In this document: piece by piece, positions 38,601 through 52,903 of the stretch
How the letters are laid out: the number at the start of each line of letters is the position of its first letter
How positions within the stretch are numbered: position 1 is the stretch's first letter
NCBI GenBank assembly: GCA_964057225.1
Contig: OZ059897.1
Location: forward strand, 4,216,001-4,280,000
DNA: 64,000 nucleotides
Direction of reading: 5' to 3'
Source of the DNA: Auanema rhodensis
Lineage: Eukaryota; Nematoda; Chromadorea; Rhabditida; Rhabditidae
Position numbers and translations under genes: made by a program
The notes under the pieces: generated by a model
Seen by the model: the letters and a program-made list of their open reading frames with translations, nothing else
The model's database searches: none
Told to the model about the DNA's origin: nothing

Positions 38601-41600
38601 ATTTTTCGGGAAAATTTTTGTCAAAATGTTTTTGGAAGCAATGTTGAGTGTACATGGGAACTCAACATACACTAATGCATTATTTTTCAAACGATCATAA
38701 CTAATTTTTGTATGGAGCGTTTCTCAATGTAGTATAGTGCATTCGATGCGGATTTTTAAGCTGCGTTGATCTGTGTTATCAGATTTGCGCTAGCTTAAAA
38801 ATGCACCGAGTAATCAACTGATATAGGTTCACACTTATATCCTCGATTTTCACCCTGAAGAATTAATTTTTTCGTTGAATAACATTGTCCATCATCTTTG
38901 CCTTGAAAAAAGAAATCTAAAAACTCCTACTTTTTTATGAAATTATTTAGAAATTTTTCGGGAAAATTTTTGTCACAATGTTTTTGGAAGCAATGTTGAG
39001 TGTACATGGGAACTCAGCATACACTAATGCATTATTTTTCAAACGATCATAACTAATTTTTGTATGGAGCGTTTCTCAATGTAGTATAGTGCATTCGATG
39101 CGGATTTTTAAGCTGCGTTGATCTGTGTTATCAGATTTGCGCTAGCTTAAAAATGCACCGAGTAATCAACTGATATAGGTTCACACTTATATCCTCGATT
39201 TTCACCCTGAAGAATTAATTTTTTCGTTGAATAACATTGTCCATCGTCTTTGCCTTGAAAAAAGAAATCTAAAAACTCCTACTTTTCGTGAAATTATTTA
39301 GAAATTTTTCGGGAAAATTTTTGTCACAATGTTTTTGGAAGCAATGTTGAGTGTACATGGGAACTCAACATACACTAATGCATTATTTTTCAAACGATCA
39401 TAACTAATTTTTGTATGGAGCGTTTCTCAATGTAGTATAGTGCATTCGATGCGGATTTTTAAGCTGCGTCGATCTGTGTTATCAGATTTGAGTTAGCTTA
39501 AAAATGCACCGAGATATCAACTGATATATGTTCACACTTATATCCTCGATTTTCACCCTGAAGAAATGATTTTTTCGTTGAAAAACATTGTCCATCGTAT
39601 TCGTCTTGAAAAAAAGAATCTAAAAACATCTACTTTTTGTGAAATTATTCAGAAATTTTTCGGGAAAATTTTTGTCAAAATGTTTTTGGAAGCAATGTTG
39701 AGTGTACATGGGAACTCAACATACACTAATGCATTATTTTTCAAACGATCATAACTAATTTTTGTATGGAGCGTTTCTCAATGTAGTATAGTGCATTCGA
39801 TGCGGATTTTTAAGCTGCGTTGATCTGTGTTATCAGATTTGCGCTAGCTTAAAAATGCACCGAGTAATCAACTGATATAGGTTCACACTTATATCCTCGA
39901 TTTTCACCCTGAAGAATTAATTTTTTCGTTGAATAACATTGTCCATCATCTTTGCCTTGAAAAAAGAAATCTAAAAACTCCTACTTTTTGTGAAATTATT
40001 TAGAAATTTTTCGGGAAAATTTTTGTCACAATGTTTTTGGAAGCAATGTTGAGTGTACATGGGAACTCAGCATACACTAATGCATTATTTTTCAAACGAT
40101 CATAACTAATTTTTGTATGGAGCGTTTCTCAATGTAGTATAGTGCATTCGATGCGGATTTTTAAGCTGCGTTGATCTGTGTTATCAGATTTGCGCTAGCT
40201 TAAAAATGCACCGAGTAATCAACTGATATAGGTTCACACTTATATCCTCGATTTTCACCCTGAAGAATTAATTTTTTCGTTGAATAACATTGTCCATCGT
40301 CTTTGCCTTGAAAAAAGAAATCTAAAAACTCCTACTTTTCGTGAAATTATTTAGAAATTTTTCGGGAAAATTTTTGTCACAATGTTTTTGGAAGCAATGT
40401 TGAGTGTACATGGGAACTCAGCATACACTAATGCATTATTTTTCAAACGATCATAACTAATTTTTGTATAGAGCGTTTCTCAATGTAGTATAGTGCATTC
40501 GATGCGGATTTTTAAGCTGCGTCGATCTGTGTTATCAGATTTGAGTTAGCTTGAAAATGCACCGAGATATCAACTGATATATGTTCACACTTATATCCTC
40601 GATTTTCACCCTGAAGAAATGATTTTTTCGTTGAAAAACATTGTCCATCGTATTCGTCTTGAAAAAAGGAATCTAAAAACATCTACTTTTTGTGAAATTA
40701 TTTAGAAATTTTTCGGGAAAATTTTTGTCACAATGTTTTTGGAAGCAATGTTGAGTGTACATGGGAACTCAGCATACACTAATGCATTATTTTTCAAACG
40801 ATCATAACTAATTTTTGTATAGAGCGTTTCTCAATGTAGTATAGTGCATTCGATGCGGATTTTTAAGCTGCGTCGATCTGTGTTATCAGATTTGAGTTAG
40901 CTTAAAAATGCACCGAGATATCAACTGATATATGTTCACACTTATATCCTCGATTTTCACCCTGAAGAAATGATTTTTTCGTTGAAAAACATTGTCCATC
41001 GTATTCGTCTTGAAAAAAAGAATCTAAAAACATCTACTTTTTGTGAAATTATTCAGAAAATTTTCGGGAAAATTTTTGTCAAAATGTTTTTGGAAGCAAT
41101 GTTGAGTGTACATGGGAACTCAACATACACTAATGCATTATTTTTCAAACGATCATAACTAATTTTTGTATGGAGCGTTTCTCAATGTAGTATAGTGCAT
41201 TCGATGCGGATTTTTAAGCTGCGTTGATCTGTGTTATCAGATTTGCGCTAGCTTAAAAATGCACCGAGTAATCAACTGATATAGGTTCACACTTATATCC
41301 TCGATTTTCACCCTGAAGAATTAATTTTTTCGTTGAATAACATTGTCCATCGTCTTTGCCTTGAAAAAAGAAATCTAAAAACTCCTACTTTTCGTGAAAT
41401 TATTTAGAAATTTTTCGGGAAAATTTTTGTCACAATGTTTTTGGAAGCAATGTTGAGTGTACATGGGAACTCAACATACACTAATGCATTATTTTTCAAA
41501 CGATCATAACTAATTTTTGTATGGAGCGTTTCTCAATGTAGTATAGTGCATTCGATGCGGATTTTTAAGCTGCGTCGATCTGTGTTATCAGATTTGAGTT

Positions 41601-43149
41601 AGCTTAAAAATGCACCGAGATATCAACTGATATATGTTCACACTTATATCCTCGATTTTCACCCTGAAGAAATGATTTTTTCGTTGAAAAACATTGTCCA
41701 TCGTATTCGTCTTGAAAAAAAGAATCTAAAAACATCTACTTTTTGTGAAATTATTCAGAAATTTTTCGGGAAAATTTTTGTCAAAATGTTTTTGGAAGCA
41801 ATGTTGAGTGTACATGGGAACTCAGCATACACTAATGCATTATTTTTCAAACGATCATAACTAATTTTTGTATAGAGCGTTTCTCAATGTAGTATAGTGC
41901 ATTCGATGCGGATTTTTAAGCTGCGTCGATCTGTGTTATCAGATTTGAGTTAGCTTAAAAATGCACCGAGATATCAACTGATATATGTTCACACTTATAT
42001 CCTCGATTTTCACCCTGAAGAAATGATTTTTTCGTTGAAAAACATTGTCCATCGTATTCGTCTTGAAAAAAAGAATCTAAAAACATCTACTTTTTGTGAA
42101 ATTATTCAGAAATTTTTCGGGAAAATTTTTGTCAAAATGTTTTTGGAAGCAATGTTGAGTGTACATGGGAACTCAACATACACTAATGCATTATTTTTCA
42201 AACGATCATAACTAATTTTTGTATGGAGCGTTTCTCAATGTAGTATAGTGCATTCGATGCGGATTTTTAAGCTGCGTTGATCTGTGTTATCAGATTTGCG
42301 CTAGCTTAAAAATGCACCGAGTAATCAACTGATATAGGTTCACACTTATATCCTCGATTTTCACCCTGAAGAATTAATTTTTTCGTTGAATAACATTGTC
42401 CATCATCTTTGCCTTGAAAAAAGAAATCTAAAAACTCCTACTTTTTGTGAAATTATTTAGAAATTTTTCGGGAAAATTTTTGTCACAATGTTTTTGGAAG
42501 CAATGTTGAGTGTACATGGGAACTCAGCATACACTAATGCATTATTTTTCAAACGATCATAACTAATTTTTGTATGGAGCGTTTCTCAATGTAGTATAGT
42601 GCATTCGATGCGGATTTTTAAGCTGCGTTGATCTGTGTTATCAGATTTGCGCTAGCTTAAAAATGCACCGAGTAATCAACTGATATAGGTTCACACTTAT
42701 ATCCTCGATTTTCACCCTGAAGAATTAATTTTTTCGTTGAATAACATTGTCCATCGTCTTTGCCTTGAAAAAAGAAATCTAAAAACTCCTACTTTTCGTG
42801 AAATTATTTAGAAATTTTTCGGGAAAATTTCTGTCACAATGTTTTTGGAAGCAATGTTGAGTGTACATGGGAACTCAGCATACACTAATGCATTATTTTT
42901 CAAACGATCATAACTAATTTTTGTTTAGAGCGTTTCTCAATGTAGTATAGTGCATTCGATGCGGATTTTTAAGCTGCGTCGATCTGTGTTATCAGATTTG
43001 AGTTAGCTTAAAAATGCACCGAGATATCAACTGATATATGTTCACACTTATATCCTCGATTTTCACCCTGAAGAATTAATTTTTTCGTTGAATAACATTG
43101 TCCATCGTCTTTGCCTTGAAAAAAGAAATCTAAAAACTCCTACTTTTCG
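35622..43149 (+). repeat. Units of three and four monomers
   Basis: The full-length open-frame monomer marks the unit spacing: 36055, 37459 (+1404), 38512 (+1053), 39566 (+1054), 40970 (+1404), 41672 (+702) and 42023 (+351). The +1054 reflects one inserted T in a T-run near 38931, the only insertion I found. The cttttcgtg variant first appears here (38231) and recurs at about 39286, 40338, 41391, 42795 and 43146. The adjacent pair at 41672 and 42023 has the same monomer types as the pair at 60626 and 60977. Private changes include ctcttgc near 36467 and gtttagagcg near 42923. Confidence 0.82.
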
Positions 43150-45378
43150 TGAAATTATTTAGAAATTTTTCGGGAAAATTTTTGTCACAATGTTTTTGGA
43201 AGCAATGTTGAGTGTACATGGGAACTCAGCATACACTAATGCATTATTTTTCAAACGATCATAACTAATTTTTGTATGGAGCGTTTCTCAATGTAGTATA
43301 GTGCATTCGATGCGGATTTTTAAGCTGCGTTGATCTGTGTTATCAGATTTGCGCTAGCTTGAAAATGCACCGAGATATCAACTGATATATGTTCACACTT
43401 ATATCCTCGATTTTCACCCTGAAGAAATGATTTTTTCGTTGAAAAACATTGTCCATCGTATTCGTCTTGAAAAAAGGAATCTAAAAACATCTACTTTTTG
43501 TGAAATTATTTAGAAATTTTTCGGGAAAATTTTTGTCACAATGTTTTTGGAAGCAATGTTGAGTGTACATGGGAACTCAGCATACACTAATGCATTATTT
43601 TTCAAACGATCATAACTAATTTTTGTATGGAGCGTTTCTCAATGTAGTATAGTGCATTCGATGCGGATTTTTAAGCTGCGTTGATCTGTGTTATCAGATT
43701 TGCGCTAGCTTGAAAATGCACCGAGATATCAACTGATATATGTTCACACTTATATCCTCGATTTTCACCCTGAAGAAATGATTTTTTCGTTGAAAAACAT
43801 TGTCCATCGTATTCGTCTTGAAAAAAGGAATCTAAAAACATCTACTTTTTGTGAAATTATTTAGAAATTTTTCGGGAAAATTTTTGTCACAATGTTTTTG
43901 GAAGCAATGTTGAGTGTACATGGGAACTCAGCATACACTAATGCATTATTTTTCAAACGATCATAACTAATTTTTGTATGGAGCGTTTCTCAATGTAGTA
44001 TAGTGCATTCGATGCGGATTTTTAAGCTGCGTTGATCTGTGTTATCAGATTTGCGCTAGCTTAAAAATGCACCGAGTAATCAACTGATATAGGTTCACAC
44101 TTATATCCTCGATTTTCACCCTGAAGAATTAATTTTTTCGTTGAATAACGTTGTCCATCGTCTTTGCCTTGAAAAAAAAAATCTAAAAACTCCTACTTTT
44201 TGTGAAATTATTTAGAAATTTTTCGGGAAAATTTTTGTCACAATGTTTTTGGAAGCAATGTTGAGTGTACATGGGAACTCAGCATACACTAATGCATTAT
44301 TTTTCAAACGATCATAACTAATTTTTGTATGGAGCGTTTCTCAATGTAGTATAGTGCATTCGATGCGGATTTTTAAGCTGCGTTGATCTGTGTTATCAGA
44401 TTTGCGCTAGCTTGAAAATGCACCGAGATATCAACTGATATATGTTCACACTTATATCCTCGATTTTCACCCTGAAGAAATGATTTTTTCGTTGAAAAAC
44501 ATTGTCCATCGTATTCGTCTTGAAAAAAGGAATCTAAAAACATCTACTTTTTGTGAAATTATTTAGAAATTTTTCGGGAAAATTTTTGTCACAATGTTTT
44601 TGGAAGCAATGTTGAGTGTACATGGGAACTCAGCATACACTAATGCATTATTTTTCAAACGATCATAACTAATTTTTGTATGGAGCGTTTCTCAATGTAG
44701 TATAGTGCATTCGATGCGGATTTTTAAGCTGCGTTGATCTGTGTTATCAGATTTGCGCTAGCTTGAAAATGCACCGAGATATCAACTGATATATGTTCAC
44801 ACTTATATCCTCGATTTTCACCCTGAAGAAATGATTTTTTCGTTGAAAAACATTGTCCATCGTATTCGTCTTGAAAAAAGGAATCTAAAAACATCTACTT
44901 TTTGTGAAATTATTTAGAAATTTTTCGGGAAAATTTTTGTCACAATGTTTTTGGAAGCAATGTTGAGTGTACATGGGAACTCAGCATACACTAATGCATT
45001 ATTTTTCAAACGATCATAACTAATTTTTGTATGGAGCGTTTCTCAATGTAGTATAGTGCATTCGATGCGGATTTTTAAGCTGCGTTGATCTGTGTTATCA
45101 GATTTGCGCTAGCTTAAAAATGCACCGAGTAATCAACTGATATAGGTTCACACTTATATCCTCGATTTTCACCCTGAAGAATTAATTTTTTCGTTGAATA
45201 ACGTTGTCCATCGTCTTTGCCTTGAAAAAAAAAATCTAAAAACTCCTACTTTTTGTGAAATTATTTAGAAATTTTTCGGGAAAATTTTTGTCACAATGTT
45301 TTTGGAAGCAATGTTGAGTGTACATGGGAACTCAGCATACACTAATGCATTATTTTTCAAACGATCATAACTAATTTT
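43150..45378 (+). repeat. 1053-bp trimer of chimeric monomers, about 2.1 copies
   Basis: Each trimer has two chimeric monomers followed by one gcgct/gagtaatc monomer with aacgttgtcc and a ten-A run. The chimeras join gcgttgatc and gcgct directly to agcttgaaaatg, gagatatc and gaaatgat, so the switch between the two main haplotypes falls within about ten bases. The g of gaaaat in the chimeras is at 43361, 43712, 44414 and 44765. A further chimeric pair follows at 46169 and 46520. Confidence 0.86.
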
Positions 45379-46936
45379 TGTATAGAGCGTTTCTCAATGT
45401 AGTATAGTGCATTCGATGCGGATTTTTAAGCTGCGTCGATCTGTGTTATCAGATTTGAGTTAGCTTGAAAATGCACCGAGATATCAACTGATATATGTTC
45501 ACACTTATATCCTCGATTTTCACCCTGAAGAAATGATTTTTTCGTTGAAAAACATTGTCCATCGTATTCGTCTTGAAAAAAGGAATCTAAAAACATCTAC
45601 TTTTTGTGAAATTATTTAGAAATTTTTCGGGAAAATTTTTGTCACAATGTTTTTGGAAGCAATGTTGAGTGTACATGGGAACTCAGCATACACTAATGCA
45701 TTATTTTTCAAACGATCATAACTAATTTTTGTATAGAGCGTTTCTCAATGTAGTATAGTGCATTCGATGCGGATTTTTAAGCTGCGTCGATCTGTGTTAT
45801 CAGATTTGAGTTAGCTTAAAAATGCACCGAGATATCAACTGATATATGTTCACACTTATATCCTCGATTTTCACCCTGAAGAATTAATTTTTTCGTTGAA
45901 TAACATTGTCCATCGTCTTTGCCTTGAAAAAAGAAATCTAAAAACTCCTACTTTTCGTGAAATTATTTAGAAATTTTTCGGGAAAATTTTTGTCACAATG
46001 TTTTTGGAAGCAATGTTGAGTGTACATGGGAACTCAGCATACACTAATGCATTATTTTTCAAACGATCATAACTAATTTTTGTATGGAGCGTTTCTCAAT
46101 GTAGTATAGTGCATTCGATGCGGATTTTTAAGCTGCGTTGATCTGTGTTATCAGATTTGCGCTAGCTTGAAAATGCACCGAGATATCAACTGATATATGT
46201 TCACACTTATATCCTCGATTTTCACCCTGAAGAAATGATTTTTTCGTTGAAAAACATTGTCCATCGTATTCGTCTTGAAAAAAGGAATCTAAAAACATCT
46301 ACTTTTTGTGAAATTATTTAGAAATTTTTCGGGAAAATTTTTGTCACAATGTTTTTGGAAGCAATGTTGAGTGTACATGGGAACTCAGCATACACTAATG
46401 CATTATTTTTCAAACGATCATAACTAATTTTTGTATGGAGCGTTTCTCAATGTAGTATAGTGCATTCGATGCGGATTTTTAAGCTGCGTTGATCTGTGTT
46501 ATCAGATTTGCGCTAGCTTGAAAATGCACCGAGATATCAACTGATATATGTTCACACTTATATCCTCGATTTTCACCCTGAAGAAATGATTTTTTCGTTG
46601 AAAAACATTGTCCATCGTATTCGTCTTGAAAAAAGGAATCTAAAAACATCTACTTTTTGTGAAATTATTTAGAAATTTTTCGGGAAAATTTTTGTCACAA
46701 TGTTTTTGGAAGCAATGTTGAGTGTACATGGGAACTCAGCATACACTAATGCATTATTTTTCAAACGATCATAACTAATTTTTGTATAGAGCGTTTCTCA
46801 ATGTAGTATAGTGCATTCGATGCGGATTTTTAAGCTGCGTCGATCTGTGTTATCAGATTTGAGTTAGCTTAAAAATGCACCGAGATATCAACTGATATAT
46901 GTTCACACTTATATCCTCGATTTTCACCCTGAAGAA
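45379..46936 (+). repeat. Transition monomers into the right-hand higher-order repeat
   Basis: About four and a half monomers: two gagtt/gcgtcgatc monomers, one gaattaat monomer with cttttcgtg (near 45953), and the chimeric pair at 46169 and 46520. They link the trimer block with the open-frame-marked units that begin at 46937. I see nothing else in this stretch. Confidence 0.8.
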
Positions 46937-49900
46937 ATGATTTTTTCGTTGAAAAACATTGTCCATCGTATTCGTCTTGAAAAAAAGAATCTAAAAACAT
47001 CTACTTTTTGTGAAATTATTCAGAAATTTTTCGGGAAAATTTTTGTCAAAATGTTTTTGGAAGCAATGTTGAGTGTACATGGGAACTCAACATACACTAA
47101 TGCATTATTTTTCAAACGATCATAACTAATTTTTGTATGGAGCGTTTCTCAATGTAGTATAGTGCATTCGATGCGGATTTTTAAGCTGCGTTGATCTGTG
47201 TTATCAGATTTGCGCTAGCTTAAAAATGCACCGAGTAATCAACTGATATAGGTTCACACTTATATCCTCGATTTTCACCCTGAAGAATTAATTTTTTCGT
47301 TGAATAACATTGTCCATCATCTTTGCCTTGAAAAAAGAAATCTAAAAACTCCTACTTTTTGTGAAATTATTTAGAAATTTTTCGGGAAAATTTTTGTCAC
47401 AATGTTTTTGGAAGCAATGTTGAGTGTACATGGGAACTCAGCATACACTAATGCATTATTTTTCAAACGATCATAACTAATTTTTGTATGGAGCGTTTCT
47501 CAATGTAGTATAGTGCATTCGATGCGGATTTTTAAGCTGCGTTGATCTGTGTTATCAGATTTGCGCTAGCTTAAAAATGCACCGAGTAATCAACTGATAT
47601 ATGTTCACACTTATATCCTCGATTTTCACCCTGAAGAATTAATTTTTTCGTTGAATAACATTGTCCATCGTATTCGTCTTGAAAAAAGGAATCTAAAAAC
47701 ATCTACTTTTTGTGAAATTATTTAGAAATTTTTCGGGAAAATTTTTGTCACAATGTTTTTGGAAGCAATGTTGAGTGTACATGGGAACTCAGCATACACT
47801 AATGCATTATTTTTCAAACGATCATAACTAATTTTTGTATAGAGCGTTTCTCAATGTAGTATAGTGCATTTGATGCGGATTTTTAAGCTGCGTCGATCTG
47901 TGTTATCAGATTTGAGTTAGCTTAAAAATGCACCGAGATATCAACTGATATATGTTCACACTTATATCCTCGATTTTCACCCTGAAGAAATGATTTTTTC
48001 GTTGAAAAACATTGTCCATCGTATTCGTCTTGAAAAAAAGAATCTAAAAACATCTACTTTTTGTGAAATTATTTAGAAATTTTTCGGGAAAATTTTTGTC
48101 ACAATGTTTTTGGAAGCAATGTTGAGTGTACATGGGAACTCAGCATACACTAATGCATTATTTTTCAAACGATCATAACTAATTTTTAAATAGAGCGTTT
48201 CTCAATGTAGTATAGTGCATTCGATGCGGATTTTTGAGCTGCGTTGATCTGTGTTATCAGATTTGAGTTAGCTTAAAAATGCACCGAGATATCAACTGAT
48301 ATATGTTCACACTTATATCCTCGATTTTCACCCTGAAGAAATGATTTTTTCGTTGAAAAACATTGTCCATCGTATTCGTCTTGAAAAAAAGAATCTAAAA
48401 ACATCTACTTTTTGTGAAATTATTCAGAAATTTTTCGGGAAAATTTTTGTCAAAATGTTTTTGGAAGCAATGTTGAGTGTACATGGGAACTCAACATACA
48501 CTAATGCATTATTTTTCAAACGATCATAACTAATTTTTGTATGGAGCGTTTCTCAATGTAGTATAGTGCATTCGATGCGGATTTTTAAGCTGCGTTGATC
48601 TGTGTTATCAGATTTGCGCTAGCTTAAAAATGCACCGAGTAATCAACTGATATAGGTTCACACTTATATCCTCGATTTTCACCCTGAAGAATTAATTTTT
48701 TCGTTGAATAACATTGTCCATCGTCTTTGCCTTGAAAAAAGAAATCTAAAAACTCCTACTTTTCGTGAAATTATTTAGAAATTTTTCGGGAAAATTTTTG
48801 TCACAATGTTTTTGGAAGCAATGTTGAGTGTACATGGGAACTCAGCATACACTAATGCATTATTTTTCAAACGATCATAACTAATTTTTGTATAGAGCGT
48901 TTCTCAATGTAGTATAGTGCATTCGATGCGGATTTTTAAGCTGCGTCGATCTGTGTTATCAGATTTGAGTTAGCTTGAAAATGCACCGAGATATCAACTG
49001 ATATATGTTCACACTTATATCCTCGATTTTCACCCTGAAGAAATGATTTTTTCGTTGAAAAACATTGTCCATCGTATTCGTCTTGAAAAAAGGAATCTAA
49101 AAACATCTACTTTTTGTGAAATTATTTAGAAATTTTTCGGGAAAATTTTTGTCACAATGTTTTTGGAAGCAATGTTGAGTGTACATGGGAACTCAGCATA
49201 CACTAATGCATTATTTTTCAAACGATCATAACTAATTTTTGTATAGAGCGTTTCTCAATGTAGTATAGTGCATTCGATGCGGATTTTTAAGCTGCGTCGA
49301 TCTGTGTTATCAGATTTGAGTTAGCTTAAAAATGCACCGAGATATCAACTGATATATGTTCACACTTATATCCTCGATTTTCACCCTGAAGAAATGATTT
49401 TTTCGTTGAAAAACATTGTCCATCGTATTCGTCTTGAAAAAAAGAATCTAAAAACATCTACTTTTTGTGAAATTATTCAGAAATTTTTCGGGAAAATTTT
49501 TGTCAAAATGTTTTTGGAAGCAATGTTGAGTGTACATGGGAACTCAACATACACTAATGCATTATTTTTCAAACGATCATAACTAATTTTTGTATGGAGC
49601 GTTTCTCAATGTAGTATAGTGCATTCGATGCGGATTTTTGAGCTGCGTTGATCTGTGTTATCAGATATGCGCTAGCTTAAAAATGCACCGAGTAATCAAC
49701 TGATATAGGTTCACACTTATATCCTCGATTTTCACCCTGAAGAATTAATTTTTTCGTTGAATAACATTGTCCATCGTCTTTGCCTTGAGAAAAGAAATTT
49801 AAAAACTCCTACTTTTTGTGAAATTATTTAGAAATTTTTCGGGAAAATTTTTGTCACAATGTTTTTGGAAGCAATGTTGAGTGTACATGGGAACTCAGCA

Positions 49901-51499
49901 TACACTAATGCATTATTTTTCAAACGATCATAACTAATTTTTAAATAGAGCGTTTCTTAATGTAGTATAGTGCATTCGATGCGGATTTTTGAGCTGCGTT
50001 GATCTGTGTTATCAGATTTGCGCTAGCTTAAAAATGCACCGAGTAATCAACTGATATATGTTCACACTTATATCCTCGATTTTCACCCTGAAGAAATGAT
50101 TTTTTCGTTGAAAAACATTGTCCATCGTATTCGTCTTGAAAAAAAGAATCTAAAAACATCTACTTTTTGTGAAATTATTTAGAACTTTTTCGGGAAAATT
50201 TTTGTCACAATGTTTTTGGAAGCAATGTTGAGTGTACATGGGAACTCAGCATACACTAATGCATTATTTTTCAAACGATCATAACTAATTTTTAAATAGA
50301 GCGTTTCTCAATGTAGTATAGTGCATTCGATGCGGATTTTTGAGCTGCGTTGATCTGTGTTATCAGATTTGAGTTAGCTTAAAAATGCACCGAGATATCA
50401 ACTGATATATGTTCACACTTATATCCTCGATTTTCACCCTGAAGAAATGATTTTTTCGTTGAAAAACATTGTCCATCGTATTCGTCTTGAAAAAAAGAAT
50501 CTAAAAACATCTACTTTTTGTGAAATTATTCAGAAATTTTTCGGGAAAATTTTTGTCAAAATGTTTTTGGAAGCAATGTTGAGTGTACATGGGAACTCAG
50601 CATACACTAATGCATTATTTTTCAAACGATCATAACTAATTTTTGTATAGAGCGTTTCTCAATGTAGTATAGTGCATTCGATGCGGATTTTTAAGCTGCG
50701 TTGATCTGTGTTATCAGATTTGCGCTAGCTTAAAAATGCACCGAGTAATCAACTGATATAGGTTCACACTTATATCCTCGATTTTCACCCTGAAGAATTA
50801 ATTTTTTCGTTGAATAACATTGTCCATCGTCTTTGCCTTGAAAAAAGAAATCTAAAAACTCCTACTTTTCGTGAAATTATTTAGAAATTTTTCGGGAAAA
50901 TTTTTGTCACAATGTTTTTGGAAGCAATGTTGAGTGTACATGGGAACTCAGCATACACTAATGCATTATTTTTCAAACGATCATAACTAATTTTTGTATA
51001 GAGCGTTTCTCAATGTAGTATAGTGCATTCGATGCGGATTTTTATGCTGCGTCGATCTGTGTTATCAGATTTGAGTTAGCTTAAAAATGCACCGAGATAT
51101 CAACTGATATATGTTCACACTTATATCCTCGATTTTCACCCTGAAGAAATGATTTTTTCGTTGAAAAACATTGTCCATCGTATTCGTCTTGAAAAAAGGA
51201 ATCTAAAAACATCTACTTTTTGTGAAATTATTTAGAAATTTTTCGGCAAAATTTTTGTCAAAATGTTTTTGGAAGCAATGTTGAGTGTACATGGGAACTC
51301 AGCATACACTAATGCATTATTTTTCAAACGATCATAACTAATTTTTGTATAGAGCGTTTCTCAATGTAGTATAGTGCATTCGATGCGGATTTTTGAGCTG
51401 CGTCGATCTGTGTTATCAGATTTGAGTTAGCTTGAAAATGCACCGAGATATCAACTGATATATGTTCACACTTATATCCTCGATTTTCACCCTGAAGAA
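46937..51499 (+). repeat. Higher-order repeat, left units (4-mer plus 9-mer)
   Basis: Open-frame monomers lie at 46937, 48341 (+1404), 49394, 50447 and 51500 (+1053 each). New variants appear here and dominate to the end of the window: atttttaaatagagcg (first near 48184), tttttgagctgcg, cagatatgcgct (near 49661), gagaaaagaaattt (near 49787) and agaactttttc (near 50182). The nine monomers 48341-51499 match the order seen in 58520-63082, except that the latter has an extra four-monomer module. Position 51044 has a private tttatgctgcg. Confidence 0.85.
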
Positions 51500-52903
51500 A
51501 TGATTTTTTCGTTGAAAAACATTGTCCATCGTATTCGTCTTGAAAAAAGGAATCTAAAAACATCTACTTTTTGTGAAATTATTCAGAAATTTTTCGGGAA
51601 AATTTTTGTCAAAATGTTTTTGGAAGCAATGTTGAGTGTACATGGGAACTCAACATACACTAATGCATTATTTTTCAAACGATCATAACTAATTTTTGTA
51701 TGGAGCGTTTCTCAATGTAGTATAGTGCATTCGATGCGGATTTTTGAGCTGCGTTGATCTGTGTTATCAGATTTGCGCTAGCTTAAAAATGCACCGAGTA
51801 ATCAACTGATATAGGTTCACACTTATATCCTCGATTTTCACCCTGAAGAATTAATTTTTTCGTTGAATAACATTGTCCATCGTCTTTGCCTTGAGAAAAG
51901 AAATTTAAAAACTCCTACTTTTTGTGAAATTATTTAGAAATTTTTCGGGAAAATTTTTGTCACAATGTTTTTGGAAGCAATGTTGAGTGTACATGGGAAC
52001 TCAGCATACACTAATGCATTATTTTTCAAACGATCATAACTAATTTTTAAATAGAGCGTTTCTTAATGTAGTATAGTGCATTCGATGCGGATTTTTGAGC
52101 TGCGTTGATCTGTGTTATCAGATTTGCGCTAGCTTAAAAATGCACCGAGTAATCAACTGATATATGTTCACACTTATATCCTCGATTTTCACCCTGAAGA
52201 ATTAATTTTTTCGTTGAATAACATTGTCCATCGTCTTTGCCTTGAGAAAAGAAATTTAAAAACTCCTACTTTTTGTGAAATTATTTAGAAATTTTTCGGG
52301 AAAATTTTTGTCACAATGTTTTTGGAAGCAATGTTGAGTGTACATGGGAACTCAGCATACACTAATGCATTATTTTTCAAACGATCATAACTAATTTTTG
52401 TATAGAGCGTTTCTCAATGTAGTATAGTGCATTCGATGCGGATTTTTAAGCTGCGTCGATCTGTGTTATCAGATTTGAGTTAGCTTGAAAATGCACCGAG
52501 ATATCAACTGATATATGTTCACACTTATATCCTCGATTTTCACCCTGAAGAAATGATTTTTTCGTTGAAAAACATTGTCCATCGTATTCGTCTTGAAAAA
52601 AGGAATCTAAAAACATCTACTTTTTGTGAAATTATTTAGAAATTTTTCGGGAAAATTTTTGTCACAATGTTTTTGGAAGCAATGTTGAGTGTACATGGGA
52701 ACTCAGCATACACTAATGCATTATTTTTCAAACGATCATAACTAATTTTTGTATAGAGCGTTTCTCAATGTAGTATAGTGCATTCGATGCGGATTTTTAA
52801 GCTGCGTCGATCTGTGTTATCAGATTTGAGTTAGCTTAAAAATGCACCGAGATATCAACTGATATATGTTCACACTTATATCCTCGATTTTCACCCTGAA
52901 GAA

